DNA of 51,051 bases from Saksenaea vasiformis B4078. Taxonomy: Eukaryota; Mucoromycota; Mucoromycetes; Mucorales; Saksenaeaceae. Both the position numbers and the translations under genes were made by a program. This document shows, one piece after another, positions 23,605-34,177 of this stretch. Location of the stretch: positions 1-51,051 of the forward strand of contig JNDT01001714.1 of assembly GCA_000697055.1 (NCBI GenBank). The letters are read 5' to 3'. The stretch's first letter is position 1; every line of letters starts with the position of its first letter. The notes under the pieces are model-generated. The model worked only from the letters and a program-made list of their open reading frames with translations, was not told the origin of the DNA and did no database searches.

Positions 23605-24071
23605 ATTGGAAGATAAAACAAAGAGACAGAGATAATTTTGGACATATTGCATTGGCAGATAAAACAAAACACGAAAGAAAAGTGATATATTTATCAAATC
23701 CCAATTCGTACTTCGCAAAACGATTTGGTTGGGTCGTTCCCTTATCAGAAAGGGGGATTTTGTAGAATGGGAAAAGAGTTCGCCTACAAAGCGGTGGTTT
23801 AGAAAGCCAGTGGATCTATCCAATTTTATCATTACCTAAAAAAAAAAAGGAAGTTTGTTCCCTGAGCCAAAAATCACATAAGAAGACGGGACACCAAGTA
23901 AATAAGCTCAGACACTCCTTGATCCGCAAAACCCAAGACGACGTTAAAAGAAAAGACTAAAGGCCTACTAACGGAGAAACCATTGAATCCAACGAGCACA
24001 TTATATCTGGAGTTCAACGGCAACATCCCTAAATCAAAAAGTCACCACAACAAAGAGGATATCTAGTGACT

Positions 24072-24222
24072 TTCATGGCTTAATTACTTGCTCAAGAACA
24101 TCCAATCAGGCGAGTCATTTCATTTTACTACTTCCCAGCATGCAATCAAACAAATGAGAGCCCATGAATGACAAATATTTTTTCGTTATAAGACCTACAG
24201 TCTTAATTTATTGACTTCAACA
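24072..24222. repeat. Dispersed repeat, copy 1
   Basis: About 150 bp similar to 27753-27936 in the same orientation. Shared blocks include TTCATGGCTTAATTACT, AACATCCAATC, GGCGAGTCATTTCATTTT, GCAATCAA-CAAATGAG, CGAATGAC/TGAATGAC and GACTTCAA. The second copy has an extra segment of about 40 bp in the middle. No coding capacity. Confidence 0.65.
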
Positions 24223-24260
24223 AGTTTACGATTGTTTCCTTTTCATTCCTTTGTTTTTAT

Positions 24261-24317
24261 ACCCCGAAGGGCAACCAATACCCCGAAGGGCAACCAATAC
24301 CCCGAAGGGCAACCAAT
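24261..24317. repeat. 19-bp tandem repeat, three identical copies
   Basis: Unit ACCCCGAAGGGCAACCAAT at 24261-24279, 24280-24298 and 24299-24317, with no mismatch among copies. Each unit contains the 10-bp palindrome-like CCCCGAAGGG (CCC...GGG), so each could form a tiny hairpin. Confidence 0.9.
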
Positions 24318-24859
24318 ACCTCAAAAACATTGTTTGAGGCTTCACCTATTTATACTGTTTTTGTGGTGTGACTGTTGTTTGTTAAAACAACGCATTCCGT
24401 GACTGTCATGCAGGTACTGGGTTTTTTTTGGAAGAATTTGGCTGTCACTCGCGTGACGGTCCGCCCTTTTATATGTTATCTGATTGGCCCTTTTAGGCTT
24501 GTTATTATTCTTTATGACGATTCTTTCTCCTAGGCTCTGACTGGCCTCTTCCTTATTATTATTACGCGAAAGAAAGGTATCCTTTATTCTTCTACATATT
24601 CGACTACTTTATAACACTCACGTGCCATTCTTCCTTCATGACTGTGTTGCGGTCAACAGGTTCCGTGACCATGCTTGGACGAAGAGATTTTTTTATTGTC
24701 CGACGGGAAAATTAGCTAATGCACGCAAATAAATTACAAGCGATTTCTACATAGACTACGCCTTTGGCTTCCAGGACAATCAGTATTGTGACACCGCATG
24801 CATCGTCGGCGAAACGTTTTTCTTTTCTTGCTTAAGGATGGACTTTGAGGCGATAAAAC

Positions 24860-26735
24860 GTTGGAGCTGGGTGTTGTATGGGGAGCGGGCAGTAAGACGC
24901 GTTGTGTTGCGCTGAGCTATCTCACGTATCCAACCGCCTGTTTAGCTTGCTGGGTAGTTTGCATTGCACAACGTCTGGGGATACTTGTAAAAAATGGTGT
25001 TTCCGTTGGCCTGCTTGTTCCATTGGACAGCAAAATCTGTCCATCTTGTGATGGCGACTTGTCGCGCATCTTGGTATCTGGGGACAAACTGGGAAAACAG
25101 GCCCTTTCTTCGTGGGTGTGCACAGGTAGAAATGGGTATCTTGTGCCCTGGCGACCGGCTAAGAAACCTTGCAAGTTGCGTGTATTAGTACCCCTGCTGA
25201 AACCATAAGCTTCGAGATGGTATTGTTGGAAAATGCTGTTCCGGGATGAGGAATATATCAAATACGGCTGGCGTGATAGAGAACAAGGCGGTGTTTTGCC
25301 ATCCACGCCAATGGAGGGGCAAGTAATCTTCAAGCTCCAGATATAGTTGTTGGATATCGTTCTTAAGCCGTAAATTGAAATGGCTCTGGTATCGTTTACC
25401 GGTACGGTTCATGATTCCCACCTACTACCAAAAATCAGTAAACCTAACATCACATTACTATCACACAAATGTATATATTATGCCTGGCTCTGTATTCAGT
25501 TATGAGGTTGCAGGCGGATCTGGGAGTGGCATTGTATGCACCAAATCGTTGCATCATGTTTTGGTGGACACCACCCTCGAGGGAATTCATGCCTCGTATA
25601 CAACGATAGACAGTAAGTCCATCTGCGTCCCGGTAAATTGGATAATATAGAGGCATAGCATCCGGTTCGGGGGATAATCTTTTGCTACAAGCTCAAGGAA
25701 ATTTGCCGCTTCCTTCCACGCTTGCTCATTGAAAAGCGACTGTCCTGTAGTAGCACACTTCAGCGGGCCGAAAGTCATCAACACCTCGTACACTGAACGA
25801 AATATCTGGCTTGGTGAGGGGACAACACGAAAAATGCGCGCTTGAATCCAATCTTTCTGGTGTCGCAGCACTAACGAAAGATTTGACTTAATTGGAAACT
25901 CCCACATTGATACGCTTAACCCGTCTCGAAATCAAGAGATTTTGATTCGACGACGTTTCGGACCATGCTAGCGTCGTCTTTATCCATCAACAAGACAGAG
26001 TTCGTCAAAGTCTGTTGAAATTCGATCCTGAGACTATGCTTCATTGGAACGGATATGCGCTTGAGGGCATGCCACACATCTTGCACCATGGGAAAAATCG
26101 CACGGAGAAATACGGAGAAACATAGTAAATCACCGTTTCGTGTAAATTCACGGTATTCCACTGTATTCCACTGCATTTCCCCGTCATGAAACGGTGTAAT
26201 GCAGGAAATACAGTGAAATACCGATTTGTAATATCTTACTGCATACTTTAAGAATAAAGAGACTTTTAACGATATACTATAAAGAGTAGCGCATCTATAA
26301 TTTCTTTATTTCTCCAATGACAGATTGACCGTCATTGGAAATCATGCCAGGCCATATTATATACCATCTATCTGAATCTAGCAGGGAACTGGGTAAGAGA
26401 CCGCAAACACAATCCAGGTACTCGGCTTTAGTAACGTAATAGCGCGATTGTGGTTGATGGAATTCATGATGGGGAAAGGAGAACTGCCATTACTCAGAAC
26501 CAGTAATCCATTTGTTTGTATACACATACCTTCGCATTTCGGCAGAGACGTAGCAGGCAAAGAGTCTCTTTTCTGCCGTTGAACTCATGGACAAAGAGCA
26601 ACTCAAGAAAACCAAAGAAGACTTGCCACTGCCTGCTGGACCTGCGTTTTCTCTGGACTGATTCATCACCGTCACCCGGTTGATGTTCTTCCTCGCCTTC
26701 AGAACCTGTTCTGAAATGGTCCTCCAGCAATTCAT
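24860..26735 (-). pseudogene. Degenerate fungal transposon ORF with RG-N-EG-HQ motif
   Basis: Coding fragments on the minus strand, in order: a charged N-terminal piece (26735-26500), DVWHALKRISVPMKHSLR with DKDDASMVRNVV (26176-25916), a middle piece (about 25907-25587), DADGLTVYRCIRGMNSLEGG-VHQNMMQRFG and LITEYRARHN (about 25650-25470), HFNLRLKNDIQQLYLEL with LPLHWRGWQNT (25421-25185), then GTRYPFLPVHTHEE and, in another frame, TDFAVQWNKQANGNTIFYK (about 25150-24970). The series matches a repeated, transposon-associated protein family of fungi that I recognise by pattern (H-x-x-x-R...YRC-RG-NS-EG-VHQ...EYR-RHN...FPV-PVHT...WN). I cannot assign it to a superfamily with certainty. Frame changes and stops show it is dead. 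The region also holds a hairpin-forming inverted repeat at 26131-26223. Confidence 0.6.
26131..26223. repeat. Nested imperfect inverted repeat
   Basis: CGGTATTCCACTGTATTCC (26151-26169) pairs with GGAAATACAGTGAAATACCG (26204-26223). Nested inside, CTGCATT (26171-26177) pairs with AATGCAG (about 26198-26204), and CACCGTTTC (26131-26139) is the reverse complement of GAAACGGTG (26188-26196). Together they can form one long imperfect hairpin. Confidence 0.7.
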
Positions 26736-27752
26736 CAGTTACATGGGCGCCTATTATTGTTTTTTATCAACATGATGACACAACAGCTTTCGTCCTATGT
26801 ACACCTGCAGTCTGCGGAGGCTGTAATCTCGACAAGGTACAGTATTTCGTTAGCTTTCGCTTAAATACTCCACAGGTTCGTGCATGTTTCGTCGAGGATT
26901 TTTTATAGGAACTAGGCATTTGCAATGACGGCACTGCTGATAATCCGGAAGGCTGCTGTTAGATGACATTTGTGTAAAAACTGAGATGAGCAAAGTAATA
27001 ATATAATTTTGGCGGCATTATTGGCGGAATTCTGGATCCCCACGCCTAAGAGTAAGTCGTAATAAAAAAGATTGAAAAATTAATATCCGCCCTTTGTTTT
27101 ACCGCATTTATTCGCCGGCGAAGAAGGTTCGTATTTTGTTCTAAAGAGATGACTAACTTTTCGCGCTTCTGGGGTCGAAGCCCCCAGTATCTCTTTTTTT
27201 TTTTGCGCTATGAAGGCGAAGAAATATGTGAAAAAAAGATACACAAAAAAGATGGTAATGCTGGTGTATATTTGCATAGTAGATTCAATCAGAGAATAGT
27301 AAAGAAACATAAAGAGAATATGAGGCAAAAGGCAAGAGGCTATGGAGGATAGTCGTGTCTCTCGGAACGTCCGAAAGTTGAGTGAATGCTGCGTGTTCGC
27401 GCATCACACAAGATCTGTTTCAAAAGACCCTGTTTAAATACAACGAGTGCGCGCTCTTTAGAAACGTTTGTACTATCGTACAGCGGCGATCATTTCAATT
27501 AACCATATTTCTTAGAACACTGACGGTCGCTCGGACATTGCATATTTATTCGTCATCTTTCGAATCGGAAAACAATTTCGTATTTACAAGATTTCTGAAC
27601 ATCTGCCATAGGTTTCTGGAAAAAGAGACTTTAGCAACCAGAATCTGTGGCGCATGTAACAGGTTAGCTTTGAACGATTTCGACGGCTTCGCTTCTCATT
27701 CACATACATGTAATTACTCTGGGATAATGCCACAACAGATAATATCCGGTGC
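26736..27752. other. Spacer, nothing recognised
   Basis: An open frame at 27382-27915 runs into the dispersed repeat and has no family signal; it is not called. Poly-T/poly-A runs occur around 27190. Confidence 0.4.
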
Positions 27753-27936
27753 TTCATGGCTTAATTACTGGTCAACATCCAATCGGGCGAGTCATTTCAT
27801 TTTTATTACTTCCCCCCACCCCTTGATTGCTATGCGAAGAATAACTGATCCAGCACGCAATCAAGCAAATGAGTCCACGAATGACGAAACAATTTTCGCT
27901 ATAAGCCCTAGATAACTTTAACTGATCGACTTCAAT
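27753..27936. repeat. Dispersed repeat, copy 2
   Basis: Second copy of the repeat at 24072-24222, same orientation, about 3.7 kb away, with an additional internal segment of about 40 bp around 27815-27855. Confidence 0.65.
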
Positions 27937-28081
27937 CACTTATTATCTTCTCAAATCATATCCAACAATATACGTCTTCTTTTTCGTCTGTCTTCCAAAA
28001 CACCTTCATACTCCTTGATCTCGTTGTCATGGAGCTCAATTGCTTCATGGATTTTTCTGCGCCAACCAGCCGATAGGTCTG

Positions 28082-28189
28082 GTGGTGCAGTAGTGGTTGT
28101 GGATAGTGAGGTGGACGGAGGTGCAGTGGTGGTTGGAGACAGTGAGGTGGCCGGTGGTGCAGCGGTGGTTGTGGACGACGAGGTGGCTA
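28082..28189. repeat. 36-bp minisatellite, three imperfect units
   Basis: Units at 28082-28117, 28118-28153 and 28154-28189, consensus GTGGTGCAGTGGTGGTTGTG followed by GACAGTGAGGTGGCCG. The length is a multiple of three, so both strands stay open; the minus strand reads a 12-residue His/Thr-rich unit. This explains the short open frames here, and I see no reason to call a gene. Confidence 0.85.
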
Positions 28190-28247
28190 TTGACCAAACA
28201 ACATAAGAACAATTGCTTCCAGTTACGAGTTCTTAATGTCACCTGCT

Positions 28248-28814
28248 TCAAATGGCAGCCTTATTTGTCTTGATTTTATCTACACACGTAATTACTGTAT
28301 CTGAAACACACTTACTGCTTACTGTGTAAGTCACAGCAATGCCATTTCTGAACAGTGGACGGACCAACATCTGTGAGCCTCCTATTGTAAGAGGACTGTC
28401 CTTGTAATCATGGTAGAATTGGCCAACATTATCCGTGCTGTCGAAATGCAAATACGAGATGCTAAGCAGCACGTGAAGACCAGTAACGATAGAAACACGT
28501 TTAAATTCTGACCTGTCCAACATCTTTTTGCAAACATGGAGAAGCCCGATCACCCTGACTGTCAACATCATCTTCAAGACCTCTTCTCCAGTCTTTTCTG
28601 TCAGTGCATTCCCCTGGATACAAACTTGGCGCTCGGGTTTGTTACAAGACCTGCAAAATCTCGGATTAGGCATGGGGCTACTCTGCTGCGGCAGTGCATC
28701 AAAAATTTTCAACCCCCGCCAAGTATAGAGCCAAACAAAACGACAAGCCATTGCTGAGAAGTGGATCCTTTGCTTACTCTTTGGCAAGTATATAGAATGA
28801 AAGATGATGATCAT
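28248..28814 (-). CDS. Unrecognised open frame, possible gene fragment
   Basis: 188 codons beginning with several ATGs. It contains a Cys-rich segment (NPRFCRSCNKPERQVC), a helical stretch (EEVLKMMLTVRVIGLLHVCK) and a later SYLHFDSTDNVGQFYHDYKD. The last part looks protein-like, but I cannot place the family. It is bounded by the 36-bp array on one side and the second 210-bp repeat copy on the other, so it could be part of an unrecognised mobile element. No clear splice partners were found. Confidence 0.3.
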   Translation of the reverse strand: MIIIFHSIYLPKSKQRIHFSAMACRFVWLYTWRGLKIFDALPQQSSPMPNPRFCRSCNKPERQVCIQGNALTEKTGEEVLKMMLTVRVIGLLHVCKKMLDRSEFKRVSIVTGLHVLLSISYLHFDSTDNVGQFYHDYKDSPLTIGGSQMLVRPLFRNGIAVTYTVSSKCVSDTVITCVDKIKTNKAAI

Positions 28815-28862
28815 AATAAATATTGGGGGCCTATATACATATATAATCGCAATAAATGCGTC

Positions 28863-29074
28863 TATATGTATTTAAATTCAAGATAGATATGCTTATACAC
28901 GTTTGAACAACGACAGTATGGTTACATACGTTTAAACGCACAGTGAATACGATCATTATAATGTTCAGTACATAATAAACATATTTATATGTATTCAACT
29001 ACAATATACATATACTTGTATTGAAATATCTCATGGACAATGTTTTCAGTAAAACCGTGTCCCTAACTTTTACG
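28863..29074. repeat. Dispersed 210-bp repeat, copy 2
   Basis: Second copy of 12427-12637, same orientation, collinear over the whole length with scattered substitutions and ending at the same TTTTACG. By eye more than four fifths of positions agree. Confidence 0.75.
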
Positions 29075-30148
29075 GTTCCATATCTATTAAATCCAAAATG
29101 GGAGAAATCAAGGACATTAAGGTAAGACATCAGGATATTCATTCGGTTGCCGTGGCCTCCTGAAAGAGACCGAGCTCGACATTAGTTCGGCATTTATCGA
29201 TATAAATCGCCGTTTTGTATGTGGTGCTGGGGGACGGAGAAGAGGTGGGGCAGGCACGCATCGTCGGGTTGCTCTTCTTTCATGGCTGCTTCATGATGCT
29301 CTTTTTCATAGCAGGACAAGATATACTTCAGTGCCGGCAAGTAGGACACCGGAGACGCTGAAATGGCCCCTCGTGTGGCTGGTTTTGGTACGAGAGATTC
29401 TAAATTGTTGCATAGACTATCGGTAACAGCTACCAAAGTCAGTGTTGGCTCCTGTTGTGTCTAAACAACTCAATGCTACACAACAGTTCCTAATAAGTGT
29501 ATCACACATCACTCCGCTAAATCCGGTTATCTAGAGGAGTTTTAGTAGATCTAGTTCCTCGTTCTATTTCAGAAGAATAAACAATGCACCGAGTCTCACG
29601 AACTTCACCGTTTCGAGTTCGTTGGATAACCAACACTACAGCTCCACACAGCCTGGCTACTCAGTACCGCCTCCGATGCGCTCAAATGCCTATTTGGAAG
29701 CTATTTCCATAGCATTCCCTTTCTTAAGTGTCTAAAGAAGTGATCAGAAAAAGCGGTATATCATAACAATCCGTGCTGGAAACCACACACAAAGTTTGTA
29801 TTGTATGAACGAACAGATGCTTGGCTGGCCATTAAAGCCAAAGGAGGACATACAAGATACTAGTAAATATCAAAATAAAAGCATAAGCGCATTCTTTTGT
29901 GGCTTCTACATCTTCCAAAGGGATTTCATTGCTCTTCTACGTGTTTTTTCGTACTTCGTTGGAAGTTAAGTTTTCGGATCTGAGTTACTTGCATTGACAA
30001 AAGTGGATACTTTTTCGGAGGTGGTGTACCTCCAGTGCTAATCATATCGGACATTCAATCCTCCACCTTCGAGCTCCAAAAAAAAATGGGAAAAGATTAA
30101 AGCTATCGCTTTCTCTCTCCCTCTTTTCCATTTATTGATTTCTAAATA
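29075..30148. other. Spacer before the coiled-coil gene
   Basis: A minus-strand frame of 80 codons at 29436-29194 (TRGAISASPVSYLPALKYIL) looks protein-like but is isolated and unplaced, so it is not called as a gene. No other feature is seen. Confidence 0.4.
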
Positions 30149-31752
30149 ATGCTTCGTTCAGAAGAGATACATTCATCATCAGATTGGTTACAGCCTGACG
30201 AAACGAATACACCAAAGAAAAAGTCGTTAGAGCGTATATCCAGGCTGTTTCAGAAAAAGCCCAAGAAAAACCAACCTTCACCTACTTCGTCCCTTACACC
30301 GTCATTTTCAACCTTGTCTTTGGCTTCGTCATTTACCGATCCCTCAGAGAAGCGTCGCTTTGGTAGTGTAAGCAGTGCAACAAGCAGTCATGTCGGTCCT
30401 GTACCTAGCACAAGTACGACACAGCAGAAGAACGACTCAACAAGGACGCCGAGGAGAAGCGATTCTCTGTTGATGCCAAAGTCGAAACCTCCTCCTCCTC
30501 CTCAGCATAGTGATCAACTACAAACGAATCATGAATTTCAGGAGAAAGGTAAATAGGATGCAGCTTCATCTCCTGAGCGAGATGTAAACCGTATTTTTCT
30601 TCACTAGAACACTTATTACCACCGCCGCCACCTTATGAGAGCACCAACAGTACACCCACTACCAATAACAGAACGTCTCTACTTCCTTCAAATAGAACCT
30701 CCAGAGCAGCATCACGGAGAAGTACTGCTCCATCTTCTCCAGCATCACCTGTGAACATAGGCGCGTCCACTAAAAGCCAAACCTACCCAATGTCTGTGGC
30801 CGCTCTGAAGGCCGAATTATCCCGACAACGACAGTTACTTGAACAATTGCAAAGCGAAAAGGAACAACATAAAAATGATTGCCAAATGTTGGTCGATCGT
30901 ATTGCGAAAATGAATACAAAACGAGACCAACGGACTGAAGACATCCGTATTTTGCAGCAAAACTACGATAATCACTTACGTTCGATGCGCGCAACAGACG
31001 ATGACCTACAGAGTATTGCTGAAAAACTACGAACATTAAAGCAACTCATAAGTGAACTGGCCAACGAACTCCAGGGGCATGTTGACCCTGTGGTGGCGAC
31101 GCGCGCGTTAGGTACATTCTGGTTGAATCTGCATGATCAGATCAAACGGATGTGTGAACCAAATCTCCCATTACACCGAATTCGGATGCTTACGGAAAAG
31201 TTTATCATGGATGTTCTTGTGCAAAACCTAAACCTCAACATCTTTCCCGGTCTCGATATTACTGAACCCTACAACCAACTGCAGACTTTTCTGGAAATTC
31301 ACGATCCGTCTTTCTCCATACGGTTGCGGCAGGAGCTTGCGTTAGTTATTGCAGAAAAGAATGTCAAGGGCAGCGACATTGATCGAGCATTACATAACGC
31401 AGTTCAGAACAACTGGAAGTATCTCTATGGAGGATTGACGAAAGCATACCCATTTATCTATCAACACGATAAGGCAGAACCGGATGTGCGGAAACACTTT
31501 GGGGCAAAGGTGCAGGTGCTAGTGGAGCAGGCAGTGGCGTTAGGTTTTGCGATTAAGGGGCAAGAGGTAGATATTACAGCTTCTGACGTTCGTGAAGGCG
31601 TGCAGAAATTTGATTCAGATATGATGGTGGATGAAGATGGACAGACTTCAGGCGTCATCGAATTTTGTATTTGCCCGCCCTTCGTTGTCATCACACCACC
31701 GTACCGAGCACTGGAAAAAGGAAGAGTATTGTGTCTCAAGACAAAACAGTAA
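30149..31752 (+). CDS. Orphan coiled-coil protein with disordered N-terminus
   Basis: Two exons (30149-30548, 30608-31752) joined in phase by a 59-nt intron give 514 residues. The first roughly 210 residues are low-complexity and Ser/Pro/Lys-rich (SRLFQKKPKKNQP, KSKPPPPPQHS, then EHLLPPPPPYEST), with several possible SH3-type proline motifs. Residues about 215-310 form a coiled coil (ELSRQRQLLEQLQSEKEQ, KLRTLKQLISELANELQ). The rest is a conserved-looking helical domain (TRALGTFWLNLHDQIKRM, PSFSIRLRQELALVIAEKN, NNWKYLYGGLTKAYP) and ends ICPPFVVITPPYRAL. I recognise no characterised family. A scaffold or signalling adaptor is possible, but that is a guess from domain style. Confidence 0.78.
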
Positions 31753-32523
31753 CCGCATACATCTACGTACGATATATCCACATTTCTTACATGTTGAACA
31801 ATAATAATAAAAAAAGCAAAAAGGCGAAGAAAAGGTAGAGTCTGCAGCTATGCAAAAGCAAGTAGTGGGGTTCCCCAATCTCCTGGTTTCAACAACCTGT
31901 ACCCCTCTTGATACTCCTCTGTTAACTCTAAAAGAAATTCATGTAACCGCGCTTATGTCAGAGACATGTTAATCTTTTTTTATTTTTTTATTTTTTTTAT
32001 TTTTTTGCAAGAAGCTGAAGAGTCTCATGTATTGCTATTGTTTAAGATCACTTCATCGAAACAAGTAAACAACGCTGCAATCTTGTTTGTCTGTCGATCT
32101 TCTTTTTTCCAACCATCATACTCACTTGGACCGCATATTTTTTTTGTGTCCGTGTGCACGGATGTTAATTGTTATTAATAGCCCGTACTTTGTTAATCTT
32201 TCAATCACGAGTTGCTTTCCTCTGCTTCAACCTTTCTGCTCAGCAGAGAATAGAAACAGATGAAATATGGGTCCGATTAAAGATATGCAGCACGTTAAAA
32301 TAAACGCAGGATATGTGATACGGCGCCACGGAGCACATATTGCATATATCAAGCCCACTCAACAAAGAATAATTGTCATTGCACTTGGATACATGATTGA
32401 TCTATTCATCCTTGTATGTTACACAAAATTCCGTTTTTTTCTCTGCGCTTCCAAAAAGAACAAAAAAAAAGGAAAAAAGGAGCGCCCAATTGTTTTGACT
32501 ACTACGCTTTCTTTCTCTCTTTT
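31753..32523. other. Intergenic region
   Basis: Poly-T tracts at about 31975-32005; no gene recognised. Presumably holds the 3' end of the coiled-coil gene and the promoter of the next gene. Confidence 0.45.
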
Positions 32524-34177
32524 ATGCGGCGTCTGCAAGGAACGGATAGAGCAGAATGGGGTTTCGAACACCGCCTTGATGATGTACTTTCCTCAGAAGT
32601 AAGACGTCCCCCCACACTGGGTACTAAAAAGAACAGAAACAAAAGGGGGGGGGCGTTGGTAACTAGCTTTATAGCAACACTAACCGACCTTTTCTAAGCA
32701 ACCTAAACGATTGACGGCTATACCTGTGACGTCCGCAACAACTGAATCGAACGTACCCCTTTATGCTGCTGCGAATCTATCTCATAATAATTCCGTTGCA
32801 TCTTATGCATCCACCCAATCTTCTGCTTCGCGTAGTTCAAGTGTATATTCCCGTGCAACCTGCTCAACTTGGTCGAGCGCCCACAGTTCTGTCCGTCCTG
32901 TATTCGATAATCCCCATTCGCCCATTATCTACCAGTCATTAAACGCTTATGACGATCATGACGACCAAGCACCTCAACCGCGACAACAACAACAGCAACA
33001 GCAACGAAACGACAGTCATACATCACGAGTTGAAGGCGCTACTCGTTCTTTCCAACGTATGCAACTTCAGCAATCCCATGTAGAACCGACATGTTGGGAT
33101 AATACGCCAATCGTTGAACGGCAACACCACCACCCTCCGAGAACGCAACCTCATTTCGTCGTTACTGCGTTTGGCTTGGTAATCAATAACCTGAATGTAG
33201 GGTTGACCATCAACTGACGACATATTCTTCTACTAGGCCAAACATGGCAAGTCCGATGTGCTGCGCCTATTTTTTCGCGACAAAGCCGATCCTTCAGATG
33301 TAAGACAAAGAGAAAAATTGGCGATTGAACCCGACTAAAACTCTTTTCTGATATGAAGGCAGCAAATCTACGTGAACGGTCCAGAATATGGCGCATGGAC
33401 GGCGCCTCTGCCATGCTCACTTTAGTCCAAATGCCAGACGATTTGCTCGGAGATATACAATATGCCGAAAATACTCGCTACCTGAATGGTCTGCTCGGCA
33501 ATCGCCTTGGTATCACTACCATCTTGGCCATTGCTTCAGTTGAAACTAGGCTGTATGTGTCGCAAGGACCCTTTTTATTTTCGTATCGGCTCATCGTATT
33601 TTCTAGGGATGGTATCTATGGATTGCTGGACGGCATCTTGACAACATTATCCGACACATCACGTCACACATCTTACTGGTGGAGTCGGCTTGTACTTGTG
33701 TTCAACCAGGCCGAAAACCGTATGGATCGAGCCATGCAACAACGCGAGTCGATGCTTACTCATCTACTCCCGGATATCCAACGTCGCTATGGTTTAGCTA
33801 ATCCTCCATCTGTGGTTTTCGTCAGTACCCAAAACTTTAGGGAGTTGGAAGCCCGTTCACCTCCTTCTGCAGAACAGTACCGGGACACATGCCAACAGAT
33901 CCTTTGGAGGATTGTTTCCAGCCACAGCACACAAGGTTGGTGGCGTGGTGACACCATTCCCACAGACTCGACGGAGGACGAACAGCCAGCCGAGCGTAGC
34001 GATAATGAGAGCGAGAGTAGTGACGATGACATGTATGCAACAGTGGTCATGTTGGGCCCGAAGAAACGGAAAGAAAAGGAAAAGCCAAAGCCACCTGTCC
34101 CTTTTCGACGAGGATTTACCAAAAAATGGGTAACGACGCCATCTCATCACGGTCCAGACTCCCGCAGCACCATGTAG
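32524..34177 (+). CDS. Divergent P-loop GTPase-like protein (AIG1-style)
   Basis: Proposed exons: 32524-32598, 32699-33178, 33237-33299, 33359-33552, 33607-34177, all in phase, 460 residues. The first exon supplies the ATG; the frame in exon 2 has none upstream of its Ser/Gln-rich region. Residues 184-191 (GLAKHGKS, preceded by VVTAF) fit a Walker A/G1 P-loop. A strand LTLVQMPDD may stand for G3 without the usual D-x-x-G, and RLVLVFNQAENRMD may be a degenerate G4. Surrounding style resembles AIG1/IMAP or septin-like GTPases, but I cannot assign one. N-terminal about 180 residues are disordered with a poly-Gln run; the C-terminus is acidic, then basic (GPKKRKEKEKPKPP). Introns 1 and 3 end in AAG, and the fourth (54 nt) is in frame. 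Confidence 0.68.

Larger units (their letters stand above)
23605..24860. other. Repeat-bearing spacer
   Basis: No gene recognised. Contains copy 1 of a dispersed repeat (24072-24222) and a 19-bp tandem array (24261-24317). Confidence 0.45.

Noticed and set aside
24861..25208. 115-codon plus-strand frame
   Set aside because: Antisense to recognisable transposon motifs on the minus strand.
27382..27915. 177-codon plus-strand open frame
   Set aside because: Runs into a dispersed repeat whose other copy is not open in this frame, has no family motif and no splice structure.
33553..33606. Treating the whole 33353-34177 frame as one exon
   Set aside because: The 54-nt stretch has typical intron ends and its removal joins TRL to DGIYGLL in phase; listed instead as a possible retained intron.
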